A stretch of 48,089 nucleotides of DNA from an uncultured Gordonibacter sp. (GCA_904420575.1 CAJFVW010000145.1:1-48089); one strand, 5' to 3'. Counted from the first letter of the stretch, positions 15,636-24,671 are shown. Notes: generated by a model not told the origin, from the letters alone. Numbers and translations are program-made.

Positions 15636-18600
15636 ATGCCGGAAACACGAGACCATGTCGCATTTCTGTCCCAGCAAATAGGTCCCCGGCCAGCTGGCAC
15701 CGAAGAAGAACAGCAGGCGGCTCTCTACATCACGGAACACCTGCAGAAAGAGGCGGGTCTTTCGGCCGTCATCGAAGACTTCAACAGTGCTTCTGCATCC
15801 GAGGCTCCGCGCGCCCTCTGCTGTTTCGTCACCATCCTCATTGCCGCCCTCTCGCTGTTCCTTCCCGTCCTGGCCATTCCCGCGATGGTGGTCACTGCCC
15901 TCGCGGCCGTGCTGTTCTTGGCCGAAGTGCTCGACCGCCCCGTCCTGTCCTCCCTGTTTGCTAAAGGCGTCAGCCAGAACGTGGTGGCGAAGTACGAGCC
16001 GGGCTACACGCCGGACGGCGCCGGCGCACGTCGGCGGAAGGTGATCGTGGTCGCACGCTACGACAGCGGCAAGGTGCAGTCCGAACTGAACGGGCCATTC
16101 GTGAAGGCCCTGCCCATCCTGTGCAAGGTCGTCCTGGGGGCCATGGTGTTCGTCCCCTTGTTGCTCATCGTGCGTTACGTGTTCTTTCTTCATGCGGTGG
16201 GAACCGTGGCCCTCGTGTTCAACGTGCTGACGGTGGTAGCGCTCGTCGTGGTCGCCCTGCCGGTCGTTGCGGTCCTGATGCACAAGTTCGCCGCCTACAA
16301 CGAAGGCGCGAACTGCAATGCGGCCGGCGTGGCCGTGCTCATGGACGTGGCCACACGGATTGGCCGCGGACGCGTGAGCGAGGCGGAACTGTCCGTCCGC
16401 CGAGGGGGTCCGGACCCAACGCTGCACGGCGAAGAGGCCGCGTGGGCAGCGGGTTTGGTTCCCGAAGGCGCGCAGCTGGTGTACGAGGCCGCTGCCATGC
16501 AGCCGCCTGAGCCGTCTCCGCAGACGCCTGAGTCTCGGCTGGCGGCCGCAAAGGCCGCCGTGGCCGCGCTTTCGGGCAAACCGGTGAGCGCGACGCCTGT
16601 TCCCGACATTGCCGGTCGTCTGGTGCAGGTCAAGGAGCCCCCGCTTGCCGTCCCGACGCCTGACGACCTGCGCGAGACGCGCGGAGAGACGCGCGAGGCC
16701 CTGAGCGGCATTCCCGCCGACACGGTGAACGAAGCGCTGGCACGTGCGGCGGCTGTCGTCGAGAACGAGCAGATGGCAGGGGAGGGGACGGACTGGTTCG
16801 GTCTGGACGCCGAAGCGGCAGCTTCGGCGTCGGTCGCCGGGGCCGAGGAAGCTTCCTGGGCGGCCGCAGCCCCGGCTGCCCAGGCTGCGGACGACGGCGT
16901 GCCTGACTGGTTCAAGAAGGCCCAGGAAAAGGCGAAGAAGACCAAGGACGACGGTGCTCCCGTGCAACGGTCGCGCTATGCCGATGCGCTCGATGCCGCC
17001 ATGAGCGAAAGCGCGTCCCACTTCTCCGAGGCGAACCGCGCCGTTGCTTCCGAGACCGAACAGAGGCTGCAGCAGACGCGTGCCGGCATCATGGAAGTGA
17101 AGGCCCCAGGTTTCGATCGGCCCGCCGAATCCGTTTCAGCCCCGTCCGCCCCTGCCGGAGCATCGCCGCTCGAACACGCCGCCGTTTCCGACGAGGCGCC
17201 GGCTGCTTCGCACGACGAGGCTCTTGCCGGCCAGACCTGCGCCATGCCTCCTCTCAACGTGGACGACCTGCGGGTCGAGAACTCCTTTGCGCAACCTCCC
17301 ATAGGACTGCCGGCGTTCTTGCAGGAACGGGCAGAGCGCAGCAGGGAGTCGTTGGAAGTGCAGGCTGCCGCCCGCAACGCCTCTTCTGACGCCGGCATGC
17401 AGGAAGCGTCCTCTGCAGATGCCGGCTTCGTGGCCGACGAAGCCCCGGCGGCCGACCCGGTGTCCCGCCGCCGTCCGTCCAAGCGGCGTCCCATCGCCTT
17501 GCCTGACATCGGCACGTCGCCGGCTGCGGCGCCGCTTCCCGAGACGCAGAAGCAACGCGCCCCGCTGGCCGACGTCGAGTCGTCCAGCAAGACGGCGGCG
17601 AAGAGCCTGCTGACCATGCTGCCTTCCATCGATCTGGGCGTAGGGGAGGAAGCAGGAGACGACGCGGGCCAGCGCCAGACTTCCAAGAACCCCGCTGCCG
17701 CGCTCAAGAACGTGCTGCCGTCGCTTTCCGGTTCGATTTCCGCAAAGCGGGACATCGCCGCATCCGGAGCGGCGCAACAGGGAGTGGAAGGCGCCGACGC
17801 TGCCGTTCCTTCCGCCAGCGTCAGCCTGACCGGAGCGTTCGCAGCCGGATCCACGGGCACGTTCGCACCCGTTGGCGAGGAGCTGCTTCAGAACGTCGAC
17901 CCGAACGACATCTATGTGGACGATGCCGACGACTCCGATTACGAAGGCAACGTGACGGAGACGGGCGCTTTCGCCGGCCCCGGCTACGTGGAAATGCCCA
18001 AGTCCCGCGCCCATCGGCTGCTCGACAAGTTCCGGTTCGGCAAGAACAAGGACAAGGAAGAGCCCACGCCCCAGGAATGGCTCGACGTGGACGAGTCGTT
18101 CGACGCCCGTTCCGTCGGTGCGGCCCGAGGGAGTTGGGAGAGCTTCCGCGAAGAGGAGGCCTTCGGTGGCCCTGCGAGCGAGACCTTGGACGGCTATGAC
18201 GAGCAGTCGTCCGGGCCGGTCGGTTTCGGCGACCCGTACGACGGGGCGGCGGGCCCCGCTCTCGCCTCGGACTTCGAGGAAGAGCCGCAAAGAAGCCCCT
18301 CCGTCGGCGTGCCTCCGCTGTTCGATGCCGACGACACGTTGACCAATCTGAAGCTTGACGACTTGGACGTGGGCGCGTCTTCCCCTGCTGGAAGCCATGA
18401 CGGCCGCCGCCAAGGCGGGCGCCGGCGCTGGAACGGCGGCGCGTTCTCGCGGCGCATGATGAATCGGACCGAGGAACCGGAAGACGACGGTTATGGAGAA
18501 GACTTCCTCGACCAGCCGCAGCCTGCATACGACGCTGCGGACGAACTCGACCAGATCTACCGCTTCCGTCACCCCGACATCGACACGGAAGTGTGGTTCG

Positions 18601-19016
18601 TCGCCTTGGGATCGGAACTTGTGAACAACGGCGGCATGCGGGCGTTTTTGGCCGAGCACGCGCAGGACCTGCGCGGCTCCGTCATCATCGACATCGACGC
18701 CCTGGGCGCGGGCGATCTTGCCCTGGTGGAGCGCGAAGGCTCGTTCCGCTCCGTTGCGACGTCGTCGCGCATGAAGCGCTACGTGAAGAAGGCTTCGCAA
18801 GCAACCGGCATCTCGGTCGCTTCTGCGCAGATACGGTGGAAGGACAGCGCCGCGTCGTACGCCATCAAGCATGGCTATCAGGCGATGCACCTGGCGGGCA
18901 TGGCGGGTGCAAAGCCGGCTTTCTTTGGCCAAAGCGACGACGTCCTGGAGAACATCGAAGAGGAAAAACTCCTGCAAAACAGCGATTTTGTCATGGAATT
19001 GCTAAAAAATATATAG
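15636..19016 (+). CDS. M28-peptidase-like membrane protein with a long disordered insert
   Basis: 1126 residues. The opening (IGPRPAGTEEEQQAALYI) is like M28 aminopeptidases. About four hydrophobic helices follow (62-98 and 160-215), with VVARYDSGK at 138-146 and YNEGANCNAAGVAVL at 221-235 between and after them. A ~730-residue Pro/Ala/Ser/Glu-rich insert (about 245-970) carries several basic patches. The M28 fold resumes with TEVWFVALGSELVNN and VIIDIDALGAG, then WKDSAASYAIKHGYQAMHL. Compared with the family pattern HxD...D...EE...D...H, the first His is Arg141, the bridging Asp is Cys227, the catalytic Glu is Ser and the last His is Ser. It is probably not a normal zinc peptidase. Its role is unknown. 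It has its own promoter and follows the coiled-coil membrane protein gene. Confidence 0.75.
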   Translation: MPETRDHVAFLSQQIGPRPAGTEEEQQAALYITEHLQKEAGLSAVIEDFNSASASEAPRALCCFVTILIAALSLFLPVLAIPAMVVTALAAVLFLAEVLDRPVLSSLFAKGVSQNVVAKYEPGYTPDGAGARRRKVIVVARYDSGKVQSELNGPFVKALPILCKVVLGAMVFVPLLLIVRYVFFLHAVGTVALVFNVLTVVALVVVALPVVAVLMHKFAAYNEGANCNAAGVAVLMDVATRIGRGRVSEAELSVRRGGPDPTLHGEEAAWAAGLVPEGAQLVYEAAAMQPPEPSPQTPESRLAAAKAAVAALSGKPVSATPVPDIAGRLVQVKEPPLAVPTPDDLRETRGETREALSGIPADTVNEALARAAAVVENEQMAGEGTDWFGLDAEAAASASVAGAEEASWAAAAPAAQAADDGVPDWFKKAQEKAKKTKDDGAPVQRSRYADALDAAMSESASHFSEANRAVASETEQRLQQTRAGIMEVKAPGFDRPAESVSAPSAPAGASPLEHAAVSDEAPAASHDEALAGQTCAMPPLNVDDLRVENSFAQPPIGLPAFLQERAERSRESLEVQAAARNASSDAGMQEASSADAGFVADEAPAADPVSRRRPSKRRPIALPDIGTSPAAAPLPETQKQRAPLADVESSSKTAAKSLLTMLPSIDLGVGEEAGDDAGQRQTSKNPAAALKNVLPSLSGSISAKRDIAASGAAQQGVEGADAAVPSASVSLTGAFAAGSTGTFAPVGEELLQNVDPNDIYVDDADDSDYEGNVTETGAFAGPGYVEMPKSRAHRLLDKFRFGKNKDKEEPTPQEWLDVDESFDARSVGAARGSWESFREEEAFGGPASETLDGYDEQSSGPVGFGDPYDGAAGPALASDFEEEPQRSPSVGVPPLFDADDTLTNLKLDDLDVGASSPAGSHDGRRQGGRRRWNGGAFSRRMMNRTEEPEDDGYGEDFLDQPQPAYDAADELDQIYRFRHPDIDTEVWFVALGSELVNNGGMRAFLAEHAQDLRGSVIIDIDALGAGDLALVEREGSFRSVATSSRMKRYVKKASQATGISVASAQIRWKDSAASYAIKHGYQAMHLAGMAGAKPAFFGQSDDVLENIEEEKLLQNSDFVMELLKNI

Positions 19017-19055
19017 AAGCGGGAACATTGCTCCGCACACGACATGATGGTGCAG

Positions 19056-19061
19056 TATAAT
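19056..19061 (+). promoter_or_regulatory. -10 element of the small zinc-ribbon gene
   Basis: Perfect TATAAT at 19056-19061 with no clear -35; about 95 bases before the start codon. Confidence 0.5.
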
Positions 19062-19155
19062 TCACGACCGTGTGTGGCGCGAACCAGCATCGGTCCGCGA
19101 GCATTTCTGCGGGGGGTATCCCGCTGTCAATTACGAACAGAGAGGTTGAATCACC

Positions 19156-19305
19156 ATGGCGATCGAAGCTTATTGCGTGAAGTGCAAGGCGAAGAAGGAA
19201 ATGAAGGATCCCGTCGAGAGCACGACGAAGAACGGCAAGCCCATCACGAAGGGCAAGTGCCCCGATTGCGGAACCACGATCTGCCGCATTGGTGCCAGCA
19301 AGTAA
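19156..19305 (+). CDS. small zinc-ribbon protein (DUF5679-like)
   Basis: 49 residues. CVKC at 7-10 and CPDCGTTIC at 35-43 give two knuckles suited to one zinc. The central segment (KKEMKDPVESTTKNGKPITKGKCP) matches the actinobacterial DUF5679 pattern as I remember it. The function is unknown; similar small proteins are often found in high-GC Gram-positives. It is a self-contained unit, with a TATAAT upstream and a strong terminator 21 bases downstream. It is not ribosomal protein L33, which has a different spacing and ending. Confidence 0.85.
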   Translation: MAIEAYCVKCKAKKEMKDPVESTTKNGKPITKGKCPDCGTTICRIGASK

Positions 19306-19325
19306 GCACGTCTTCACGATGCACG

Positions 19326-19364
19326 AAGAAGGCCGACTCCTTGAAGAGTCGGCCTTCTTGCTTT
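19326..19364 (+). terminator. intrinsic terminator after the zinc-ribbon gene
   Basis: Perfect 14-bp stem AAGAAGGCCGACTC (19326-19339) / GAGTCGGCCTTCTT (19346-19359), 6-base loop, then GCTTTC. Confidence 0.85.
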
Positions 19365-19492
19365 CATGGGCCATCGGCTTAGTTCCTTGCACGGAGCGAG
19401 GGAACCCAGGAGATCATCCGAGAAGCCTATCGCCACGACGCCCTGCTGCTGCTCACGCTCAGCGTGGAGGCGTAAGCCGCCCCGCCCGCCTC

Positions 19493-20428
19493 TCATGCCT
19501 GCGCTTCCCGACAGGCCTCCACCGTGGGGTTCGCGCGGATGCCTGCCTGCAGTTCGGAGATGTAGCGCAGAAGCAGGGGGCTCGGACGGCGCTCGTTGTG
19601 CATGATGTAGCCCACCTGCATCGACTCGTCCACGTCCAAGGGAATGGACGCGATGCCCGAATGCATTTCGGCCGAGAGCACGCCGGTCGAAAGCGTGTAG
19701 CCGTTGTGACTGGTGAGCAGGTTCGTGAGCGTGCCACGGTCGGAAATGCGGATGTTGCGTTTGTGCGGCAGATAGCTCAACGGCTCTTCGGAATAGTAGA
19801 ACGAGTTCTCCGTGCCCTGTTCGAACGAGTAGCGGGGATACTCTTCCAGGTCGGCAGGCTTCAGCAGCGTGGCCCGAGCGAGCGGGTGGTGCTCTCCCAC
19901 GAACACGTGGACGCGCGCGTCGAACAGGGGGAAGTACGCCACGTCGGCATCGTCGAACGCCTTGAACAGCACGCGCCGGTTGAACGTGTCGGTGTAGAGC
20001 ACGCCTACCTCGCTGCGGAACGTGCGCACGTCGTCGATGATCTCGCCCGTGGCCCGCTCGCGCAGCACGAATTCGTATTCGTCGCCCTCGCACGATTCGA
20101 TGACGTTGACGAATGCCTGCACGCTGAAGGCGTAGTGCTGGGTGGACACGGCCAGGCGCTGGCGCGCGGGGCCGCTGTGCGCATAGCGCGCCTCCAGCAT
20201 ATCCGTCTGCTCGATGACCTGGCGGGCATAGCCCAGCAGCTCGGCGCCGTCGTTCGTGAGCGTCACGCCGCGGTTGCTGCGCGTGAACACGGTGATGCCC
20301 AGCTCCTTTTCGAGATCCTTGACGGCGGTGGACAGGTTGGACTGCGACGCGTACAGGTTCTGGGCCGCCGCGTTGATGGATCCGTATTCCGCTATCGCGA
20401 TGAGGTAGCGCAGCTGTTGCAAGGTCAT
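19493..20428 (-). CDS. LysR-family transcriptional regulator
   Basis: 311 residues. The N-terminal winged helix-turn-helix (about 1-60: MTLQQLRYLIAIAEYGSINAAAQNLYASQSNLSTAVKDLEKELG) is typical LysR. The effector-binding domain runs from about 95 to 300. It is divergent from the phenylacetate-CoA-ligase-like gene, separated by 225 bases holding a T-N11-A dyad (20485-20503), so it most likely controls that gene and its neighbours. The effector is unknown. Its effector domain is clearly related to the stand-alone protein at 22080-22739, with STQHYAFSVQAFVNVI against SGQHYLFNVQTFAHTV. Confidence 0.92.
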   Translation of the reverse strand: MTLQQLRYLIAIAEYGSINAAAQNLYASQSNLSTAVKDLEKELGITVFTRSNRGVTLTNDGAELLGYARQVIEQTDMLEARYAHSGPARQRLAVSTQHYAFSVQAFVNVIESCEGDEYEFVLRERATGEIIDDVRTFRSEVGVLYTDTFNRRVLFKAFDDADVAYFPLFDARVHVFVGEHHPLARATLLKPADLEEYPRYSFEQGTENSFYYSEEPLSYLPHKRNIRISDRGTLTNLLTSHNGYTLSTGVLSAEMHSGIASIPLDVDESMQVGYIMHNERRPSPLLLRYISELQAGIRANPTVEACREAQA

Positions 20429-20484
20429 GGTCGTTTCGCCGTTCTGTAGAAGGAGGGCTGCTCTCTTTCTCTTATTTTACCGGG

Positions 20485-20503
20485 CTATCTCTTATTAAGA
20501 TAG
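20485..20503. promoter_or_regulatory. LysR-type operator candidate
   Basis: Dyad CTATCT (20485-20490) / AGATAG (20498-20503) with a 7-base centre contains a T-N11-A LysR box. The octamer CTCTTATT occurs here (20489-20496) and again exactly 20 bases upstream (20469-20476), two helical turns away. Confidence 0.55.
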
Positions 20504-20653
20504 CAAACCATCAAAACATCGAATGACCAAATCGGTTGTGTTATCCCTGGTTTCGTGGTTTCATGCAATACGCTGCTTTCGCAGGCACGGTAGGCCAATG
20601 CCGACGCCGCCGGCAGCAAGCACGAAGGAAGAAGCGAAGCCGAGGAGACCGTC

Positions 20654-21991
20654 ATGTCGAAGGACATTCCTTACGATCAGAAATACTACGACCCCGAAAT
20701 CGAATGCATGCCGCGTCACGATCTGGAGGCGCTGCAGCTGCAGCGCCTGAAGGACATGGTGGTCTACGCGTACGAGAACACGGTCTACTACAAGCGCGCA
20801 TTCGACGAGGCCGGCGTCGCGCCGAGCGACCTGCAGACGCTGGCGGACATTGCGAAGTTCCCCTTCTGCGACAAGAAGACCGAACGCGAGACGCAGCATG
20901 TGGGAACGTTTTTCGGCGAGATGTGCTCCGTTCCCGAAGAAGAGGTCGTCTTCATGGCCACGTCGTCGGGTTCGACGGGCGTTCCCACGGTGAGTCCCTT
21001 TACGCAGGAGGACTTCGACCTGTGGCAGGACACCGAGGCGCGCCTGTTCTGGCAGGCCGGCATGCGCCCGAACGACCGCTACGTCCATGCGCTCAACTTC
21101 GCGCTGTACGTCGGCGGCCCGGACGTCATCGGCGCGCAGCGTCTGGGCGCGCTTGCCATCTGGGTGGGGGCGGTGCCGTCTGACCGCCTGCTCTTCGTGC
21201 TCAAACAGTACCAGCCCACGGTCATCTGGACGTCGCCGAGTTACGCGTGGCATCTGGGCGAGATCGCGAAGGAAAAGGGCTTCGACCCGAAGAGCGACTT
21301 CAACATCCACACCATCATCGTGGCCGGCGAGGCAGGCGGCTCCATCACGTCCACGCGCGAGGCCATCGAGAACCTGTGGGGCGCGAAGGTGGTGGACTTC
21401 TACGGTCTGTCCGACATCTACGGCGCCTGCGCCGCGGCCTGCGAGGCGCACGACGGCCTGCATATCGTGGAAGACCAGATCCTGGTGGAGACTGTGGATC
21501 CGAAGACGGGCGAGGTGCTGGTTCCGGGCGAGACGGGCGAGCTCGTGTACACGACGCTCATGAAGAAGGCGCGCCCGATGATCCGCTTCCGCACGGGCGA
21601 TATCGGCTACGTGAGCACCGACACGTGCGAATGCGGCCGCACGCTCGCGCGCATCCACGTGACCGGCCGCAAGGACGAGATGTTCATCGTGAGCGCTGTG
21701 AACGTGTTCCCCACTGACATCGAATACGTGGTGCGCGGTTTGGACGGCCTCACTGGCGAGTACTCCATCCGCGTGTACGAGCAGGACTTCACGTGCAAGT
21801 ACGAGGTGTCCGTGGAGCGGGCGCTCGGCAGCGACGAGCCTTATGACGAGGTGGCGAAGCGCACGATGGCCGCCATCAAGGCGCACGTGGGCGTGCGGCC
21901 GCAGAAGGTCATCGTGTACGACGCCGGAAAGCTGGGCACCGCTTCGGAGCACAAGTCGTCCCGGTTCATCGACGAGCGTGGATGCCAGTAG
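20654..21991 (+). CDS. phenylacetate-CoA ligase-like AMP-forming acyl-CoA ligase
   Basis: 445 residues, PaaK-type ANL superfamily. The opening (YYDPEIECMPRHDLEALQLQRLKDMV) and the ATP loop ATSSGSTGVPTV (about 100-111) are seen. Later come FYGLSDIYGAC (about 249-259), GELVYTTL, RFRTGDIGYV with CECGRTLARI, and GRKDEMFIVSAVNVFP leading to the C-terminal lid. PaaK-family enzymes activate arylacetic acids with ATP and CoA. GAGGAG is a clear ribosome site. Located between a divergent LysR gene and an orphan effector-domain gene, and near a 2-oxoacid:ferredoxin oxidoreductase operon that could make or use the CoA thioester. Substrate cannot be read from the sequence. Confidence 0.88.
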   Translation: MSKDIPYDQKYYDPEIECMPRHDLEALQLQRLKDMVVYAYENTVYYKRAFDEAGVAPSDLQTLADIAKFPFCDKKTERETQHVGTFFGEMCSVPEEEVVFMATSSGSTGVPTVSPFTQEDFDLWQDTEARLFWQAGMRPNDRYVHALNFALYVGGPDVIGAQRLGALAIWVGAVPSDRLLFVLKQYQPTVIWTSPSYAWHLGEIAKEKGFDPKSDFNIHTIIVAGEAGGSITSTREAIENLWGAKVVDFYGLSDIYGACAAACEAHDGLHIVEDQILVETVDPKTGEVLVPGETGELVYTTLMKKARPMIRFRTGDIGYVSTDTCECGRTLARIHVTGRKDEMFIVSAVNVFPTDIEYVVRGLDGLTGEYSIRVYEQDFTCKYEVSVERALGSDEPYDEVAKRTMAAIKAHVGVRPQKVIVYDAGKLGTASEHKSSRFIDERGCQ

Positions 21992-22079
21992 GTTCCGCCG
22001 TTTTGCCGAACGGCGGAACGACCGCCCTCGCTGACTGATTCGAACGTGCGTGAGGAAAATCTTCCTGAAAGGAACCATA

Positions 22080-22739
22080 ATGACCACCGAAACCACCTTC
22101 GCCGTATCTGGGCAGCACTACCTGTTCAACGTGCAGACGTTCGCGCACACGGTGCTGGCGCTCGGCGGCGACGCCTACGCCTACGCGCTGCGCGACCGCA
22201 CGACGCAAGGCGTCATCGACGACGTCGCCAGTGGAAAGAGCCACCTGGGCGTGCTGTTCGAGACATCTGCTACGGCCGATGCGCTGAACGGTGCGCTGGA
22301 TGCGGCGGGCCTCGAGTTCGTGGAACTCATCGAGTCGGCGCCGCGGGTGGCGCTGCCGAAGAGCCATCCCATGGTGAACGCCGCCAGCCTGTCCTTGGAA
22401 GACATGGAAGACTACCCGTATCTCTACTTCGAGCAGGACGAGGGATCGCCCGTCGCGTTCGCCGAGGAAGCGCTTGCCGACGTGCCTCGTGCCAAGAGCA
22501 TCGCCTGCACCGACCGCGCGTCGCTTTCCGAGCTGATCGTCGCGCTCAACGGGTATACGGTGACAAGCGGCATCCTGGTGGGCATCTCCGACGGCGCCGG
22601 CCTGAACACCGTGCCGTTGGAGACCGACGTGAAGCTGCGTCTGGGCTACGTGGTGAAAAAGGGCGCCGCGCTGGACGAGGTGGGCCAGCGCTTCATCGAC
22701 ACGCTCAAGAAGAACCTGGAGCGCTACGCGCGCTTCTAG
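22080..22739 (+). CDS. stand-alone LysR-type effector-binding domain protein
   Basis: 219 residues from ATG 22080, with GAAAGGA 6 bases upstream. The whole length aligns by eye with the effector-binding half of the LysR protein at 19493-20428: FAVSGQHYLFNVQTF, ALRDRTTQGVIDDV, SHLGVLFETSA, DMEDYPYLYFEQDEGSP, ALNGYTVTSGIL and RLGYVV all have counterparts. It has no helix-turn-helix, no signal peptide and no membrane segment, so it cannot bind DNA in the normal LysR way. It may buffer the ligand or form mixed oligomers with the regulator. It is 88 bases after the ligase gene and likely cotranscribed. Confidence 0.85.
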   Translation: MTTETTFAVSGQHYLFNVQTFAHTVLALGGDAYAYALRDRTTQGVIDDVASGKSHLGVLFETSATADALNGALDAAGLEFVELIESAPRVALPKSHPMVNAASLSLEDMEDYPYLYFEQDEGSPVAFAEEALADVPRAKSIACTDRASLSELIVALNGYTVTSGILVGISDGAGLNTVPLETDVKLRLGYVVKKGAALDEVGQRFIDTLKKNLERYARF

Positions 22740-22755
22740 CTGCGCAATCAGTCAC

Positions 22756-22790
22756 GCAGCCCGCGCGCCGCACTCGGACGCGCGGGCTGC
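22756..22790. terminator. hairpin between convergent genes
   Basis: Perfect 12-bp stem GCAGCCCGCGCG (22756-22767) / CGCGCGGGCTGC (22779-22790), 11-base loop, no T tract. It lies 16 bases after the orphan effector-domain gene and is a terminator candidate for it. A second, perfect 20-bp palindrome (22833-22852, centre GTAC) lies 20 bases past the end of the opposite flippase gene. Confidence 0.6.
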
Positions 22791-22872
22791 GAAGCGCGGG
22801 GCGTCAAAAGAGCGGTTCGCCGGCGGTTGCCGGTCCTGGCGTACGCCAGGACAAGCGCAGGCTGCATGCCCG

Positions 22873-24633
22873 TCATCGGCCTCGGGCCAGGTCCTCGCCG
22901 TCCTCGCCGTCGTGCGTCTCGTGGCGGGCGTGTGCCCCCGACCCCCATTTCGCGTGCACCTGTTCGCGGCGTTCGCGCTCGGCGCGCGCCTCGCTGGGGC
23001 GTACGCGCACGGGCGCTTCCTCGGTGGCCTTGTCTTCCCGGGCGAATTCCAGGCGGATGCCGATGTACTCCGAAACCAGCAGCACCAGCAGGATGCACAT
23101 GACGATGAGATAGCCGATGACCGCGCCCGGCAGCCCGGTGAAGTTCACCAGTAGGATGGGAACGAACAGCGAGAAGCCGAACGTGATGACGTACAGCCTG
23201 GTGACGGCCTTCTGCCGCCGCAGCACGGTGATGACTTGGTACAGGAAGTCGATGGCCGCCGTCACGCCGCCGGCTGCCAGCATGATGAAGCACAGCCCGC
23301 GGAAGGGCTCGAAGTCCAGCCCGTACATGAAGCTCATCACGGGGATGCCGATCCATCCCATGATCACCACCATGACGAGCGTGAGCCCTACGATGGCCAG
23401 CATGATGACGGCAATGCTCATGTCGAAGCGTCGCCGCTTTTCAGGGTCGGCCCACGTCTCGGCCATGCGGACGAGCAACGGCTTGTACACCAGGCCGATG
23501 GTCAACAGGATCATCTGGGCGGGGAAGTACAGGGCGTTGAAGTACAGCTGGTTGTCGTAGCTGAGCACGCCTTCCATCACGAACTTCGGCATGTTGTCGA
23601 TGAGCGAATACATGAACAGCGCCACGAACAGGGGGAAGCACTGCTTGAACAGCGCCGTGATGCCCCGCAGCGTTCCCCGTTGGGACTTCGGCGTCTCGAA
23701 CAGGGCCAGTGGAAACGTGAGGAATAGGAACGTGACGGCGGCGGCCACGGCCATGGCGATGCAGGCTCCGGGAAGATTGCGCGTGACCAGCAAGAACAGC
23801 GAGAACACCACGAAGACGACCACCGAGCGGAACGCTTGGGAAACGCCGGCCAGATAGAGTTTGTCCACCTGCTGCAAGCGTCCCTCGTACACGTCGGCCA
23901 GGCCGTCGATCATCTTGTACACGTACACGCCCAGGCTGATGGTGAGCATTTGGTCGGTGTAGCCGCGCACGAGACAGTAGGCCACGCCCACCGCGACCAT
24001 GAGCGCGCAGGTGATCCACCGGTTGATCTGGTAATCGGAAAAGGAATGCTCCTCTTCGAGGTCGGACACCTGGAACGTGCGCACGCCGTAGTTCGCCACG
24101 ATCATGAGCAGCGATCCGGTGACGAAGGCAAGCGAGAACATGCCGGCCTGTTCCACGCCCACCAGCTGGGTGACCACGATGGTGAGGAACGGGAACACCA
24201 TGCCCCATGCCGCGATGCCCAAGGTGTTGCAGACGTAGTCGCGCGTGGTGCGGTGTGCGGCGTACTCTTCTTCTTGGCCGCTCAGCGTTCCTTCGGAAAC
24301 GGCGCCGAGCAGGCGGTTGCACCATCCGTTGATGGTCCGCTTGAAGAAGTTGGGCTTGCGTGGCTTGCCCTGGCGTGCAGTCCGACGGCCAGGCGAACCC
24401 TGCCCGCGGCGTCCTTCCTCTGGCTGCGTCGCATGTGCGAGCCGTGTGTCGGCTGGGGCGGCGGGGCGGACATGCCGCCCTTCGCGCTGGTCGTGCACGG
24501 AGGGAGTCGGGCGCACGTGATCGTCCCGACGCTCCGTTGCGCCGTGCGACGGTTCTTGGTTTCGAAGCGGTCGTTGCGTCACGAAAGCGCCCCGGATCTT
24601 TTGCTCTGTTTGCCTGACATGCCGGTTTCGCAC
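22873..24633 (-). CDS. polysaccharide flippase-like multipass membrane protein
   Basis: 586 residues from GTG 24633. The N-terminal ~110 residues are hydrophilic and rich in Arg, Gln and Pro. About 12 hydrophobic helices follow, in the arrangement of Wzx/MATE-type (MOP superfamily) polysaccharide or lipid-linked oligosaccharide flippases (IAAWGMVFPFLTIVVTQ, FSLAFVTGSLLMIVANYGVRTFQ, YINxxx-like YFNALYFPAQMILL, GYLIVMCILLVLLVSEYIG). A ~55-residue charged cytoplasmic tail ends it. TATAAT at 24666-24671 (minus) is a good -10. No glycosyltransferase genes are nearby, so its substrate is open. The start is uncertain because the N-terminal region is unusual. Confidence 0.78.
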   Translation of the reverse strand: MRNRHVRQTEQKIRGAFVTQRPLRNQEPSHGATERRDDHVRPTPSVHDQREGRHVRPAAPADTRLAHATQPEEGRRGQGSPGRRTARQGKPRKPNFFKRTINGWCNRLLGAVSEGTLSGQEEEYAAHRTTRDYVCNTLGIAAWGMVFPFLTIVVTQLVGVEQAGMFSLAFVTGSLLMIVANYGVRTFQVSDLEEEHSFSDYQINRWITCALMVAVGVAYCLVRGYTDQMLTISLGVYVYKMIDGLADVYEGRLQQVDKLYLAGVSQAFRSVVVFVVFSLFLLVTRNLPGACIAMAVAAAVTFLFLTFPLALFETPKSQRGTLRGITALFKQCFPLFVALFMYSLIDNMPKFVMEGVLSYDNQLYFNALYFPAQMILLTIGLVYKPLLVRMAETWADPEKRRRFDMSIAVIMLAIVGLTLVMVVIMGWIGIPVMSFMYGLDFEPFRGLCFIMLAAGGVTAAIDFLYQVITVLRRQKAVTRLYVITFGFSLFVPILLVNFTGLPGAVIGYLIVMCILLVLLVSEYIGIRLEFAREDKATEEAPVRVRPSEARAERERREQVHAKWGSGAHARHETHDGEDGEDLARGR

Positions 24634-24665
24634 CTTCTTCGCCTCATAGCGTGGTATCGCCCTGA

Positions 24666-24671
24666 ATTATA
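24666..24671 (-). promoter_or_regulatory. -10 element of the flippase gene
   Basis: Perfect TATAAT on the minus strand, about 33 bases upstream of the GTG start at 24633; no obvious -35. Confidence 0.5.

Noticed and set aside
17136-18977. 613-residue open frame on the minus strand
   Set aside because: Antisense shadow of the disordered insert of the M28-like protein; no domain pattern or ribosome site.
19156-19305. Ribosomal protein L33 (rpmG)
   Set aside because: Small zinc-ribbon size fits, but the sequence lacks the L33 pattern and matches the DUF5679 type better.
22873-24325. Alternative minus-strand frame 23441-24325 (294 residues)
   Set aside because: It is Arg/His-rich and lies inside the flippase gene in another frame.
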